64,000 nt of DNA from Azorinus chamasolen (lineage: Eukaryota > Mollusca > Bivalvia > Cardiida > Solecurtidae). The notes beneath the pieces were generated by a model that ran no database searches, had not been told where the DNA came from, and saw only the letters and a program-made list of their open reading frames with translations. The first letter of the stretch is position 1. Each line of letters starts with the position of its first letter. The position numbers and the translations under genes are program-made. Positions 21,902-32,654 of the stretch are shown here, one piece after another. The stretch covers positions 60,977,453-61,041,452 of the forward strand of contig OY755239.1 of the NCBI GenBank assembly GCA_963576725.1. The letters are read 5' to 3'.

Positions 21902-22070
21902 CCATTCCCTCATATTGACGACTTTTGACGACTCTGTAAAAATCACTTTGTGAAACCATTGTGATAAATAGAGCATTTGCTCCTATAGGAGCAAATGCTC
22001 TATTTATCACAATGGTTTCACGCTAAAAAATCTATTTTTTTCCTTTTCTCTAGGAAAGTGACTACATGTA
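21902..22070 (+). mobile_element. Family D MITE, 3' truncated
   Basis: CCCATTCCCTCATATTGACG and a complete hairpin ending CACAATGGTTTCA, then TCCTTTTCTCTAGGAAAGTG. The right TTAA end is missing. Confidence 0.75.
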
Positions 22071-22255
22071 CTTTGCAGACAGTAAAGTGACCTTTAGGAA
22101 CTTGTAGACACTAAATTGATTTTTCGGGACTAGCAAACAGAAAAGTGGTATTTAGGGGTTTGCATACAGTAAAATGATTACTATAGACTTGCAGATTGTA
22201 CGGATCAAGACTAATCGTTTTCAGGACTATCGCCAGGCTTAGGTGACAGGGTATT
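22070..22255. repeat. Degenerate ~45-bp repeat
   Basis: Loose repeats of CTTGTAGACACTAAATTGAT and TTTGCATACAGTAAAATGAT with GACTTGCAG. Weak and probably old. Confidence 0.35.
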
Positions 22256-22309
22256 AGCCTGTATTTCTCAATGAACTTTATAAAACAATGTATGACGCTT
22301 ACCCCTTGG

Positions 22310-22505
22310 TCTGGGTCTACAGTGTATGCCAATCTGGGTCTAGACTGTGTACCAATCTGGGTATACACTGTTTGCCTATCTGGGTCTAGACTTTTTGCCC
22401 ATCTGGGACTAAATTGTTTTCCTATGTGGGTCTACACTGTTCGCCCATTTGGATCAACACTGCTTCACTAGCTGGGTCTACAATGTTTGCCTATTTGAGT
22501 CTAAA
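22310..22505 (+). repeat. 23-bp tandem array built from a MITE hairpin arm
   Basis: About eight imperfect units of the form TCTGGGTCTACACTGTTTGCC. The same string forms the hairpin arm of families B and H, so the array looks like amplification of one MITE arm. Confidence 0.8.
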
Positions 22506-22747
22506 CTATTTGTTATTGGCCCATTTCGGAGACGATATGCATAAATGTATTTGTCCATGTACTTCATACAAAACGCATTTGCATGCCTTTGCAAAGAGAG
22601 TAGGCCCGGATGAGACGGTTCTTGTATGGTCTGCTCTGTTTGATTATGGCATTTTATAGAACTGATCATGCTGTTTCCACAGTGAAACAAAAATATTGTT
22701 CAATGCTCCATTTTATTGATCTTGCCCATGAATATTCAGAGGTGAAA

Positions 22748-22986
22748 ATGAACCCTTTACTCCATAAAAACGACTTTCTACGCATTTGCAATCAGAGTAG
22801 ACCAAGCTCAGACGGCTTCTGTATAAGCCGTCTGATCAGGGTCTGCTCTGTTTGCTTATGCTATAATAAAGATATTATTCCACAGTTTCTGTCATGGCCA
22901 AAATGTATCATTATAAAAACAATGAACCAATTTATATTCATGACGTCATTATTTCAGACACAAATATTCATGAAGTAAAGGGCTAA
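22748..22986 (-). mobile_element. Family B MITE (near complete)
   Basis: AACCCTTTACTCCATAAAAACG at the left and TATTCATGAAGTAAAGGGCTAA at the right. Hairpin GTAGACCAAGCTCAGACGGC...GCCGTCTGATCAGGGTCTGC. The flanking tetranucleotides have drifted from TTAA. Confidence 0.8.
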
Positions 22987-23273
22987 ACAAGGAAATGGTT
23001 AAAGAAAACTCCCGTAACATGAAAAAACGGAATGCCGTTCTGGAATATGGTGGATATTCTAGGCCTACAATGTACGCCATGTCCTAAATGTCCCAGAAGT
23101 GCTTCCTTCTAGGCAGGACTCATTCTTATATAGATATAATGCAATAACGATGTAATGGTAATGTTATATATATGTAAAGTCCCTTGTAATTCAATTTTGA
23201 ATGGCATGGTTTTATTTATAGATATAGTGATGACTTTGTATTATTGCTACCATGGAGAGACTCTAATAAAGAA

Positions 23274-23481
23274 TACTGTAAAACGCCTCTAAACCGGAAT
23301 TCTAATAGTGGAGATTTTAGATACTTTGTGGCAGGTGGATGCTTAATGCATGGTAAAAGTCACACAGAAAGCTCCTGAAAGAGCTTTCTGTGCGACTTTC
23401 ACTCTGCATTAAGCTGCCGCCTGTCTCCAAGACCGATACTTATACCAAATTTAGCGTCCGGTTTAGCGATGTTCTATTGTA
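23274..23481. mobile_element. TA-flanked MITE, family E4
   Basis: TACTGTAAAACGCCTCTAAA at the left and TTTAGCGATGTTCTATTGTA at the right, with inner arms GGCAGGTGGATGCTTAATGC and tip AAAGCTCCTGAAAGAGCTTT. Ends differ from E1-E3; the core is clearly related. Confidence 0.8.
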
Positions 23482-23539
23482 CATATTTTATCCGGAATCG
23501 TAGTAATTATCCTGCTAACCACGACTTGGCATAAACAAA

Positions 23540-23690
23540 CAACTACGATCGAGGTGTGAGATGTCTCGATGTCGCACCAGGGTCCAAACTCTTTGACACT
23601 CAGTCAGTAGGTTCTCAAAATTCTCAAAAGCTTAATCGAATTAAAAGTAGGCAAAACATGCACCAGGTCAGATCTGGAACATACATTAAT
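23540..23690. mobile_element. Family C-like MITE remnant
   Basis: CGAGGTGTGAGATGTCTCGATG, GTCCAAACTCTTTGACACTCAG and TTCTCAAAAGCTTAATCG, related to the elements near 38180-38350. Confidence 0.5.
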
Positions 23691-23835
23691 CCTTAACCTG
23701 CTATGGACGAATGAGTGAATACCCATGCAAACAGTTTGGATACCTATGCAAACTCGGCGTCTCACCAGGATCTAAACTGTTTGACACCCTTATTGCATTT
23801 TGGATTATAGCTTGAATTTTGAAAAAGTAAAAGCG
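23691..23835 (+). mobile_element. Family C MITE, internally deleted
   Basis: TTAACCTGCTATGGACGAAT to TTTTGGATTATAGCTTGAAT. The left hairpin arm is interrupted by a duplicated ACCTATGCAAA. Confidence 0.65.
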
Positions 23836-24111
23836 TATACATGTAGTCAAGTGCTAACGTCAAGTGTAAACTCATGCATGGAGATATATTTCCTATGTGT
23901 TCCTGGGAAATCATAACCCGACAGAAAACGTAAACATTTCTTAATACGTTTTCCACTTAAATTTGTTTCCGGGAAGTTAAAAGGTATTCAATTTGAATCA
24001 TTGCACTGACTTTTTTAACGAAGAACTGGGATTGTAGAAGTAGTGCGAATAGGTACGTACGACACGACACTTGAAGTTATCTGATCCTACAGAGCAATTT
24101 GTGACACATAC

Positions 24112-25860
24112 ATTTTGTATCAGATAGATAGTACAGAAAGATAGGATAAATATATAGATAGTATAGCATATTACAGATAGATAGTGTAGTACAGATAGAT
24201 AGTTTACTACAGATACGTGTACATGTATATAGTATAGAACAGATAGATAGTATGGTACAGATAGACAGTAAAGTACAGCTAGATACTACAGAACAGATCG
24301 ATAGTATAGTACAGATAGATAGGATAGTAGATATAGATATTAAAATACGGATATATAGTATAGTACAGATATACAGAAAAGTACAGATAGGCAGTAAAGA
24401 ACAGATAGACAGTCACGTACAGATAGATAGTAGAGATAGGTAGTACAGATAGATAGTATAGTACAGATATATAGTAAGGATGGATATTACAGATAAATAG
24501 AACAGATAGACAGTAAAATGCAGAGAAATAGTATAGTTCAGATAGATAGTAAAGTACAGATAGATAATATAGTACAGATAGACAGTAGAGTACAGATAGA
24601 TAGTAAAGAACAGATATACAGTAAAGTACAGATAGACAGTAGAGTACAGCTAGAAAGTAAAGTACAGATATATAGTAAAGTACAGATATACAGTAAAGTA
24701 CAGATAGACAGTAAAGTACAGATAGACAGTAAAGTACAGATAGATAGTATAGTACAGATATAAAGTAAAGTACAGATAGATGGTATAGTACAGATAAAAA
24801 GTACAGTACAGATAGAAAGTACAGATATATAGATAGTTCATACATAGATATTATAGTATATTATTGACAGTATAGTACAGATAGACAGTATAGTACAGGG
24901 TGACAGTAATATACAAAAAGACGGTACAGATGGGTGGTACAGCTAGACAGTACACATACATAGTACATGTACGTATAGATAGTACAGATACATAGTATAG
25001 TACAGATATATAGTACAGTACAAATAGATAGTATAGTACAGATACATAGTACAGATACATAGTACAGATACACAGTATAGTACAGATACATAGTACAGTA
25101 CAGATACATAGTACAGCTACACAGTATAGTACTGATACATAGTACAGTACAGATACATAGTACAGCTACACAGTATAGTACTGATACATAGTACAGTACA
25201 GATACATAGTACAGCTACACAGTATAGTACTGATACATAGTACAGTACAGATACATAGTACAGCTACACAGTATAGTACTGATACATAGTACAGTACAGA
25301 TACATAGTACAGCTACACAGTATAGTACTGATACATAGTACATATACATAGTATAGTACATATACATAGTACAGTACAAATAGATAGTATAGTACAGATA
25401 CATAGTACATATACATAGTACAGATACACAGTATAGTACTGATACATAGTGCAGTACAGATACATAGTGCAGTACAGATACATAGTACAGATACATAGTG
25501 CGATACATAGTACATATACATGGTACATATACATAGTAAAGATACATAGTATAGTACATATAGCTAGTACAGATACATAATACATATAGATAGTAGTACA
25601 TATAGATAGTATAGTACAGATAGATAGTACAGGTAGATAGTACATTTAGATACATGTAGTAGTACATGTACATATATATAGTATAGTACAGATAGATAGT
25701 ACAGATATATAGTACAGATACATAGCACAGATACATAGTACATATAGATAGTATAGTATAGACAGATAGTACAGGTAGATAGTGCAGGTAGTTAGTAAGA
25801 TAGATAGTACAGATAGATAGTACAGATAGATAGTACAGAGAGATAGTACATAACGATGCA
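24112..25860. repeat. GATA-type array, 1.75 kb, with 49-bp higher-order repeat
   Basis: Left part: variants of CAGATAGATAGTATAGTA. Right part: CAGATACATAGTACAGTA. Between about 25090 and 25335 a 49-bp unit containing GTACAGCTACACAGTATAGT and ACTGATACATAGTACAGTAC is repeated five times with hardly any change. Long open frames here are artefacts of the repeat. Confidence 0.92.
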
Positions 25861-26089
25861 TATTCAGCGAATGTCGTAAAACTAAAAACAAGCTACCAAT
25901 TCGATATTTACTGTGGTTTACAAACATATATGCTAGTCGTGGTACTTTAAATAAGCTATCGGGTTGGAAATCAAGCGAAACACCCATCTCATGCCCGCTG
26001 AATATACGAGGAATTAATGTAAAGGTATGTGACAACTAACTACATGTACCTACAATTCAGTTTAGTGCTTAGACTGTTCCGAAATATAA

Positions 26090-26217
26090 AGTTACTCCAT
26101 AAATACAATAGGAGCGTTCTGTTTTACTTTCATCTTGCTTTAAGCAACCACCTGCCTTTAACACAAAATACCTGATGTAATTTAGTGGCCGTTATTGAGA
26201 GGTTTTACTATAGTTGA
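26090..26217. mobile_element. E1 fragment (right half)
   Basis: ATAGGAGCGTTCTGTTTTAC to TTATTGAGAGGTTTTACTATA, the right half of an E1 element cut at the hairpin tip. Confidence 0.75.
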
Positions 26218-26289
26218 TCAGAACCCAAGTTGTTACATGTACAAACACCAGTAAACACAAAGGATAAATTAATTGTGTCTTAAATCTTC

Positions 26290-26385
26290 TTAATCGGCCA
26301 TCAAAACTATAGGAGTTTTCTGCATTACTATTACCCTGCGTTAAGCAATCACCTGTTTTTAATACCCCTGTGTTCAATAAATGAA
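26290..26385. mobile_element. E2 fragment
   Basis: AGGAGTTTTCTGCATTACT, CCCTGCGTTAAGCAATCACC and TGTTCAATAAATGAATGGC match the right half of E2-like elements. Confidence 0.55.
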
Positions 26386-26392
26386 TGGCTAC

Positions 26393-26644
26393 TTAACCCT
26401 TTACCCAATAGCCTGTTCCTAGTTTTGAAGACATATGACCACTTAAAGCAGGTTGAAAGTAAAGCAGAATGCGCCTTAAGGCGCATTCTGCTTTACTTTC
26501 AGCCTGCTTTAAGCTACCACCTACTAGGATATAGAAAATATTTATTATGCAATATGTTCATGACTGTATGAATTTGAACTATTTTCTTCAGCGGAGGAAT
26601 AAATCAAACACGCTAAAAGCCGCTTATATCGGGTAAAGGGTTAA
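26393..26644 (+). mobile_element. TTAA-flanked MITE, family F (copy 2)
   Basis: Same 252-bp length as the copy at 7078-7329 and nearly the same sequence; complete hairpin GCAGAATGCGCCTTAAGGCG; ends TTAACCCTTTACCCAATAGC and ATCGGGTAAAGGGTTAA. Confidence 0.9.
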
Positions 26645-26749
26645 GAGAGCTTCTACTGTTTAGACGTGCATGTACATTCTTCCACAACTCGTGCAACAGC
26701 AACCTTGCTGATCATGTAATTGATTATAGAATTACCAGGTCATTATAAT

Positions 26750-26870
26750 TAAATTATTATTATTATTATTATTATCATTATTATTATTATACCAGACTTA
26801 TATACATGTAGCGCTCTTTTCACACCGGATATGTGAGTTCAAAAGCGCTTCACATGGATGAAATCACTAA
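26750..26870 (-). mobile_element. Possible retrotransposon 3' end with ATT tail
   Basis: An ATT microsatellite (26753-26790) adjoins ATGTAGCGCTCTTTTCACACC and CAAAAGCGCTTCACATGG. A similar paired GCGCTTTT...AAGCGCTT arrangement is known at some LINE/SINE 3' ends. Inference only. Confidence 0.4.
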
Positions 26871-27030
26871 CCGGAACGAACCGCATGATTATCTATCCAG
26901 GCACTGATATACAATATATATACAATATATATGAAATCACTAGCCGGAAGGAACCATATGATTGCCTGTCCGGTCAATGAAATATATGCAAAAAGATATA
27001 CAACAGATATGAAAACCGGAATGAACCGCA
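26855..27030. repeat. Degenerate repeat with ACCGGAA-GAACC motif
   Basis: Three diverged copies of ATGAAATCACTAACCGGAAC / AACCGCATGATT. Nothing recognisable from 27030 to 27477. Confidence 0.5.
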
Positions 27031-27477
27031 TAAACTGTATTAACAAGCTTGATACGGACAAGTTGGCTGAAAGCCATGCTCAAAAATAGAACATTATCGC
27101 TGTCATATTACCGCAAGATAAATGTTAATACCCATGGTATATGTTGTGTCACCAGCGGCTATGTTTGATCAGAGCGCCTATTGGTCACAAAGATTTATCT
27201 TAGATCTTTAAAATACCCATTGGCGCTAGTTTCCGGGTTCCTATGGCCAGGCAATCTATAGCTATGTCAACATGTCTTTATCGACCAAACAACAGTACTA
27301 AATGATTAGGACAGGTAAACCACGATAGTCGCGATTCAGTCTTGGGTTTTTAAACAGGTCACACAGAAAAACGACTCTACTCCGACCATTTAACCCTGCT
27401 ATACAAGTCATTGCTGTATGAATATAAATTAGAATATTTCTTATTATTGAATGTAAATATGGTAATGACAGAAACTG

Positions 27478-27700
27478 TAGAATCAAATATATACTATTTC
27501 AAAAGCAAACACAGTATTACCCAGTTCAGATTGCTCATATAGGAGCCGTCTGACCTGGGTATACATGTACTTTGATTACTTAATGCAAGACTAAAACAAT
27601 GAAGGAAGAGCCTTCTGTTTATTTTTCTTCCTGCAGTAAGCTTATTTTAAGCCATAGAAATTGACATCCCTTTGGTAGTCACTGTAGAGATATTATATTG
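27478..27700. mobile_element. Adjacent B and E2-like MITE fragments
   Basis: AGAATCAAATATATACTATT with CATATAGGAGCCGTCTGACC (B, to about 27575), then TTACTTAATGCAAGAC, GAAGAGCCTTCTG and TAGAGATATTATATTGTATA (E2-like, decayed). Confidence 0.5.
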
Positions 27701-28116
27701 TATAGATATGCAATCATTTGTACCGCATATATATATTGTTTTAGAATTCCGTGGCATTGGCCAATAAGAGTTGTGAATATTAAGGTTTTGTTTTCCTTGT
27801 TCCTTAAGATATCACTGCCGGAAAAAGAACATTTTGTTTTCTTTAGCGTTTATTCGATCGGCTTTCTTGTAATACAAAGATGACTTCAATACTATATTGC
27901 GTAAATACTGTCTATTTCATCGATAAATGGCAGCTGTTAATGGCAACTGTCAATGTATCGGTGGAAACAATGAAACGATGGACTATGAAAACAGTACAAA
28001 TACAATAGCATCCTTCTAAAGGAATTACTAAATATCAATTTATTTGTATGAATAGTAAATTTCTTTTTGAAACGATTATTTTAAAAGGATAATGTACTCG
28101 AAATGATCTGCTGCTT

Positions 28117-28207
28117 TAGAGTAGTTCATCCTTAACCCTTTAGAGTAGTTCATCCTTAACCCTTTAGAGTAGTTCATCCTTAACCCTTTAGAGTAGTTCA
28201 TCCCTAA
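28117..28207 (+). repeat. 24-bp tandem repeat carrying a MITE end
   Basis: Four units of AGAGTAGTTCATCCTTAACC plus CTTT, ending where a family D MITE starts. Each unit contains TTAACCCTTT, the terminus of TTAA-class elements. Confidence 0.88.
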
Positions 28208-28432
28208 CCCTTTCCCTGATATTGACGACTTTTGACGACTCTGTAAAAGTCACTTTGTGAAACCATTGTGACAAATAGAGCATTTGCTCCTATAGGAGCA
28301 AATGCTCTATTTATCACAATGGTTTCAAATTACAAAATTCTAAAAGTTTCCTTTTCTCTAGTTAATGCTCCTTTTCGGTAGATTTATTCAAAGAGGTTGT
28401 ATCTAAAAATAGCCTATCAGGGAACGGGTTAA
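28204..28432 (+). mobile_element. Family D MITE (near complete)
   Basis: AACCCTTTCCCTGATATTGACG at the left, ATCAGGGAACGGGTTAA at the right. Perfect hairpin with tip TTTGCTCCTATAGGAGCAAA. The left TTAA reads CTAA because of the adjoining tandem repeat. Confidence 0.87.
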
Positions 28433-28967
28433 CATCATTCATTTTTAAGATTAAACAATGCAAAGCTTTTAATCAACTGAACAATACGTCGAAATTCACT
28501 ATGTAAACAGTGCAGAGTAGTACAGAGGCGACCTTCTAAACGAATTACTAAATAAAATTTACACACATTTTCTAGATGAAATTGTCTTCAACTGAATGTT
28601 CCGATACTCGGTCCACTTTCTATAAATTCGTATGCTCCAGGAACTTGCCTATTGTGTTTTGCGTGGCACTCGAATAAGTATGCGTTTTGTTAATTCCGCA
28701 TCGGATGCCGGTTTTGAAAAATGTGAAGTGGAAGTTTCCTCGCGCTTGAAGATGTGCGCTTGAGTCTGAATATTAAGATTGTCCATATTGTCTGGATTGA
28801 AGAATTCCTCAGCGCCTTCGAACAATACGTCGACATTTACTGTTTAGTCCTCAATGTTTCAACAAAGAATGAGGCTAGCACCAAACCTTGTTCATTTCAT
28901 TTACCGAAACATCAGTTCATTCACCTGATCGAACCGCTTCAACCGATCAGTATAGTTTTGCTTTACT

Positions 28968-29057
28968 CATATAGAGCAAATGCTCTATTTATCACAATGG
29001 TTTCAGAAAGTGACTTTTGCAGAGGCGTCAAAAGGTGTCAACAGGAAATGCGTTAAA
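28968..29057 (-). mobile_element. Family D MITE fragment
   Basis: ATAGAGCAAATGCTCTATTT to GCAGAGGCGTCAAAAGGTGT and GCGTTAA; only the right part is present. Confidence 0.7.
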
Positions 29058-29198
29058 ACAGGTAGCAGGGTGAAAGTTACTACAAAATTTCTGCATGACT
29101 TTCACTCTGTATTTAGCAGCCATCTGCCTAAAACGTTCTCAATTGTTCATTACAAGCTATTCGAACTATCGAGGCTGCATGGTATTTGAAAGTCACAA

Positions 29199-29455
29199 TT
29201 AACCCTTTCCCTGATGAATATCCATGTAGGAAATAATGACGCCATGAATATTAATAAGATTATTTTTATAATGGCATATGAACACATGACATTTTGGCTC
29301 AGGCAGAAAATGTAGAATCAGATCTATATTACACCATAAGCACACAGAGCAGACCCTGATCAGACAGCTCCTATAGGAGCTGTCTGATCTGGGTCTACTC
29401 TGTTTGCAGATGCGTCAAAATGCGCTTATACAGTATACACACGGGAAAGGGTTAA
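29199..29455 (+). mobile_element. TTAA-flanked MITE, family B (reference copy)
   Basis: TTAACCCTTTCCCTGATGAA at the left and CACGGGAAAGGGTTAA at the right. Hairpin arms CACAGAGCAGACCCTGATCA and TGATCTGGGTCTACTCTG, tip AGCTCCTATAGGAGCT, T:T mismatch present. Confidence 0.9.
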
Positions 29456-29582
29456 CGAAGAAAACAATTGATACAGTTTCAGGCTACACTCGTGTTAATG
29501 GAGTTTTTATTAGTTTTTTATCCACATTGTCACGCTAGTCTACAAAAGCGTACACTGCTTCAATGCACAAACCAAACCTTAT

Positions 29583-29790
29583 TACGGTAAAATCTCGAAT
29601 AGTCGATGTTTTTGTAGAGAAGAATTTAAACCCCTTTAGGCAGGTGGCTGCTTAACGCATGGTGAAAGTCATGCAGAAAGCTCCTGGAGGAGCTTTCTGC
29701 ATGACTTTCACCATGCATTAAGCTGCCACTTGTCTTAAAGATCAATAATGAAACGTATTTTAGGGTTCGAATAATGGAATTTTTACTGTA
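29583..29790. mobile_element. TA-flanked MITE, family E3
   Basis: TACGGTAAAATCTCGAATAG at the left and AATAATGGAATTTTTACTGTA at the right. Inner arms GGCAGGTGGCTGCTTAACGC; tip AAAGCTCCTGGAGGAGCTTT. Confidence 0.87.
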
Positions 29791-29822
29791 CTTTTTAGTT
29801 TCCACAAATAGAGCCAGTGTGT

Positions 29823-29932
29823 AAAACACAGGGGTCTGGATCGCTTTATGGGAGTCTATATGTACTATATAATAACGATATTATATAGTACATATAGACT
29901 CCCATGAAGCGGTCCAGGGCCCTGTGGTGTAA
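29823..29932. repeat. Near-perfect palindrome (about 50-bp arms)
   Basis: Left arm CACAGGGGTCTGGATCGCTT and GGGAGTCTATATGTACTATA; the right arm is its inverse. Centre ATAATAACGATATTAT. It resembles no MITE family in the window. Confidence 0.85.
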
Positions 29933-30099
29933 AACAGATTGTATCATCGTGAGGCGGAAGAGCTAATCAGAGTTTTATCTGGGTTAAATATGTTCTCAAA
30001 GATTATTACTAAACTGCCATATTGTGAAAAGTTGTTCGCAACAAAGCAAGCCTTTATCAGTCACAGTGCATCTTGTACCTCTTTATCTCACAATTTTAA

Positions 30100-30365
30100 A
30101 GGGCTTGCGTGAGCAGTATTGCTTCAAAATTCTTCAAAACAGAAATATCTTCCGTTTCATTTAAAACACCCTCGCATGCTGAGAAAATGTTTGCTACAAT
30201 TCCGGTCTGTTCCAATTTGTATTTTAATTCTATTCGCTCATTTTCGGAAACTATTGACTGGGTGTCAAACAGCATTGATCCTGATGAGACGACGAGTTAC
30301 CCGATGTCTTATCTGGACCTAATCTATTTGCAATTTAATCCCATGCAGTGCTTAGGATAATAAGG
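30100..30365. mobile_element. Family C2-like MITE
   Basis: GGAAACTATTGACTGGGTGTC, then GATCCTGATGAGACGACGAG and ATCTGGACCTAATCTATTTGC, ending AATAAGGGTTAA. Similar layout to 41925-42040. Confidence 0.55.
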
Positions 30366-30385
30366 GTTAAGTACTCTGCGTCCTG

Positions 30386-30601
30386 TTAAGCCTTTCTCGC
30401 ATTTGCAAACAGTGTAGACCCAGATCAGACGGCTGATCAGGGTCTGCTCTGTTTGCTAGTGGAATTTGAAAGATATGTTTCTTTATTTTCTAAAATGGCT
30501 ACAATGTTCCACTCTTTTCATATGTCATTTTAACTGTTTTGTCTTTGAATATTCAGTAGGTATTGGAATTTGGAATAAACATAGAACAGCGCAATGGTTA
30601 A
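30386..30601 (-). mobile_element. TTAA-flanked MITE, family B
   Basis: TTAAGCCTTTCTCGCATTTG at the left and GCGCAATGGTTAA at the right. The hairpin tip is deleted so that CAGACGGCTGATCAGGGTC runs through; A:A asymmetry is kept. Confidence 0.75.
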
Positions 30602-30723
30602 GCAGCGCGCGTCCTGTTCGGTACTTTACATCTGTTGTACCACTCTGCAGCCTTTTTAGTGTCTACTGCGCCTCTCAATTGTTTATAATGTAGTAAATGT
30701 GCATCTTTCGTACGGTGTGCGGT

Positions 30724-32475
30724 AAAAATGCCACAGGTAAAAATGCCTTAGGTAAATATGCCATAGGTAAAAATGCCTTAGATAAAAATGCCACAGGTAA
30801 AGTGGTAAAAATGCCTTAGGTAATAATGACTTAAGTAAAAATGTCATAGGTAAAAATGCCACAGGTATATATAAAAAAAATTAATAACAAATAGTTTTGA
30901 ATTTATAAAAGGAAAACTGTATAATTTGAAAAAATATGTTATAATATCATTTAATAATCAAATTTGGTGGTGTCTGGGTCTACTCTGTTTAAATAATTGT
31001 AGGGATAATCATTTTTTTTATTTTGGACTCAAAATATTTGTTATTAATTTTTTAAAATGCCTCTGGCATTTGAGGGAAGGTGTCTGGGTCAACTCTGTTT
31101 AAATAATTGTAGGAAAAATCATAAGAAACAGGTAGGTAAGATTTCAATATCTATCAAATTCCAGTGATAAACAGAGCAGATCCTGATCAGACGTCTTCTA
31201 TATAATCTGAGTTTACTCTGTTTTTGCATTACTTGTGATTTGCATTATTTTTTATCTTTAGTATGTAGCAATACATAATACTATCTTTTGAAACAATATG
31301 AAACAGATCTATCAAATTCCAGTAACAAACAGAGCAGATCCTGATCAGAGGGCTCCTATAGAAGCCTTCTAATCCGGGTCTACTCTGTTTTGCATTATTT
31401 GTGAGCTTTTTCATCTATAGTATGTTGCAATACATAATACTATCTTTTGAAACAATAATGAAACAGATCTATCAAATTCCAGATCCTGATCAGACGGCTC
31501 CTATATAATCTGGGTCTACTCTGTATTTGCATTACTTGTGATTTGCAACAATAATGAAACATATCTATCAAATTCCTAATCTGGGTCTAGTCTTATACAA
31601 AGACCTATGATAACACATGTGTTATCATAGGTCTTTGTCTTATAGGAATGGAATTTGATAGATCTGTTTCATTATTGTTTCAAAAGATAGTATTATGCAT
31701 TGCTACATACTAAAGATAAAAAAATTAATGCAAATCACAAGTAATGCAAAAACAGAGTAGACTCAGATTATATAGCAGATGTCTGATCAGGATCTGCTCT
31801 GTTTGTTACTGGAATTTGATAGATATTTATTTAATATATATTCATGGAGGAAAGCGTTAAACCGTTGGATTATATGATATGCTGCATTATCAGTAGTAAT
31901 GTTAATCACAGCTACATGTACTATATAGATACTGCTCATTTAAACATAGATATTGACATCTTACATGTACCTACATGCTCCTTATGATTGTTCCTACAAT
32001 TATTTAAACAGAGTTGACCCAGACACCTTTCCTCAAATGCCAGAGGTATATAAAAAAAAATATTTAATAACAAATATTTTGAAATTTGGTCCGAGTCCAA
32101 AATAAAAAAAAAAGATTTTCCTACAATTATTTAATCAGAGTAGACCCAGACACCACCCGTCAAATGCCAGAAAATAATAATAAATATTTTTAATTTTGAA
32201 CATATTTAAATGGTTTTATTATACCCAATTTGATTATGAAATGATATTATAACATATGTTTTTCAAATTATACATTTTTCCATTTATAAATTCAAAAATA
32301 TGTGTTATTAATTTTTTTTTATACCTGTGGCATTTTACCTATGGCATTTTTACCTCAGGCATTATTACCTAAGGCATTTTTACCACTTTACCTGTGGCAT
32401 TTTTACCTGTGGCATTTTTACCTATGGCATATTTACCTGTGGCATTTTTACCAATGGCATTTTTACCTACATTCC
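30724..32475. repeat. Giant imperfect palindrome (1.75 kb)
   Basis: Left arm 30724-31120 and right arm 31995-32475 are inverted copies. Each has, from outside inward, a 15-bp minisatellite (AAAAATGCCAYAGGT), the marker AAAGTGGTAAAAATGCC, an AT-rich block and two copies of GTGTCTGGGTC with ACTCTGTTTAAATAATTG. Inner arms (31141-31600 and 31640-31840) hold family B hairpin pieces next to CTATCAAATTCC. The centre is a perfect palindrome at 31598-31637 (axis 31617/31618). Confidence 0.88.
31151..31600 (+). repeat. About 160-bp tandem repeat of a B-like fragment
   Basis: Units begin at about 31151, 31309, 31469 and 31565 with CTATCAAATTCC, followed by GAGCAGATCCTGATCAGACG and AATACATAATACTATCTTTT. 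The right arm of the giant palindrome has only one such unit, so the amplification is arm-specific. Confidence 0.82.
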
Positions 32476-32514
32476 TTTCGTACATGCTGTGCTCTTGTTT
32501 TCAGAAAAGATTAA

Positions 32515-32600
32515 CATGACAAACAGTGCAGACCCGGATGAGAAGGATCCTCTAGGAGCCGTCTCAATTGGGTCTACACTGTTTGCAAATGATATTACAT
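32515..32600. mobile_element. Family B/H-like hairpin
   Basis: ACAAACAGTGCAGACCCGGATG and TTGGGTCTACACTGTTTGC around tip GATCCTCTAGGAGCC. No TTAA ends found. Confidence 0.6.
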
Positions 32601-32654
32601 GTAGTAATGTGTTTCCCACATAGACAGGGTAAAACTATGATAATATCAATTTAC

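Noticed and set aside
24279..24845. 188-codon minus-strand frame YLSVLYYLSVLYC-type
   Set aside because: Translation of the GATA-type array; every frame is low complexity.
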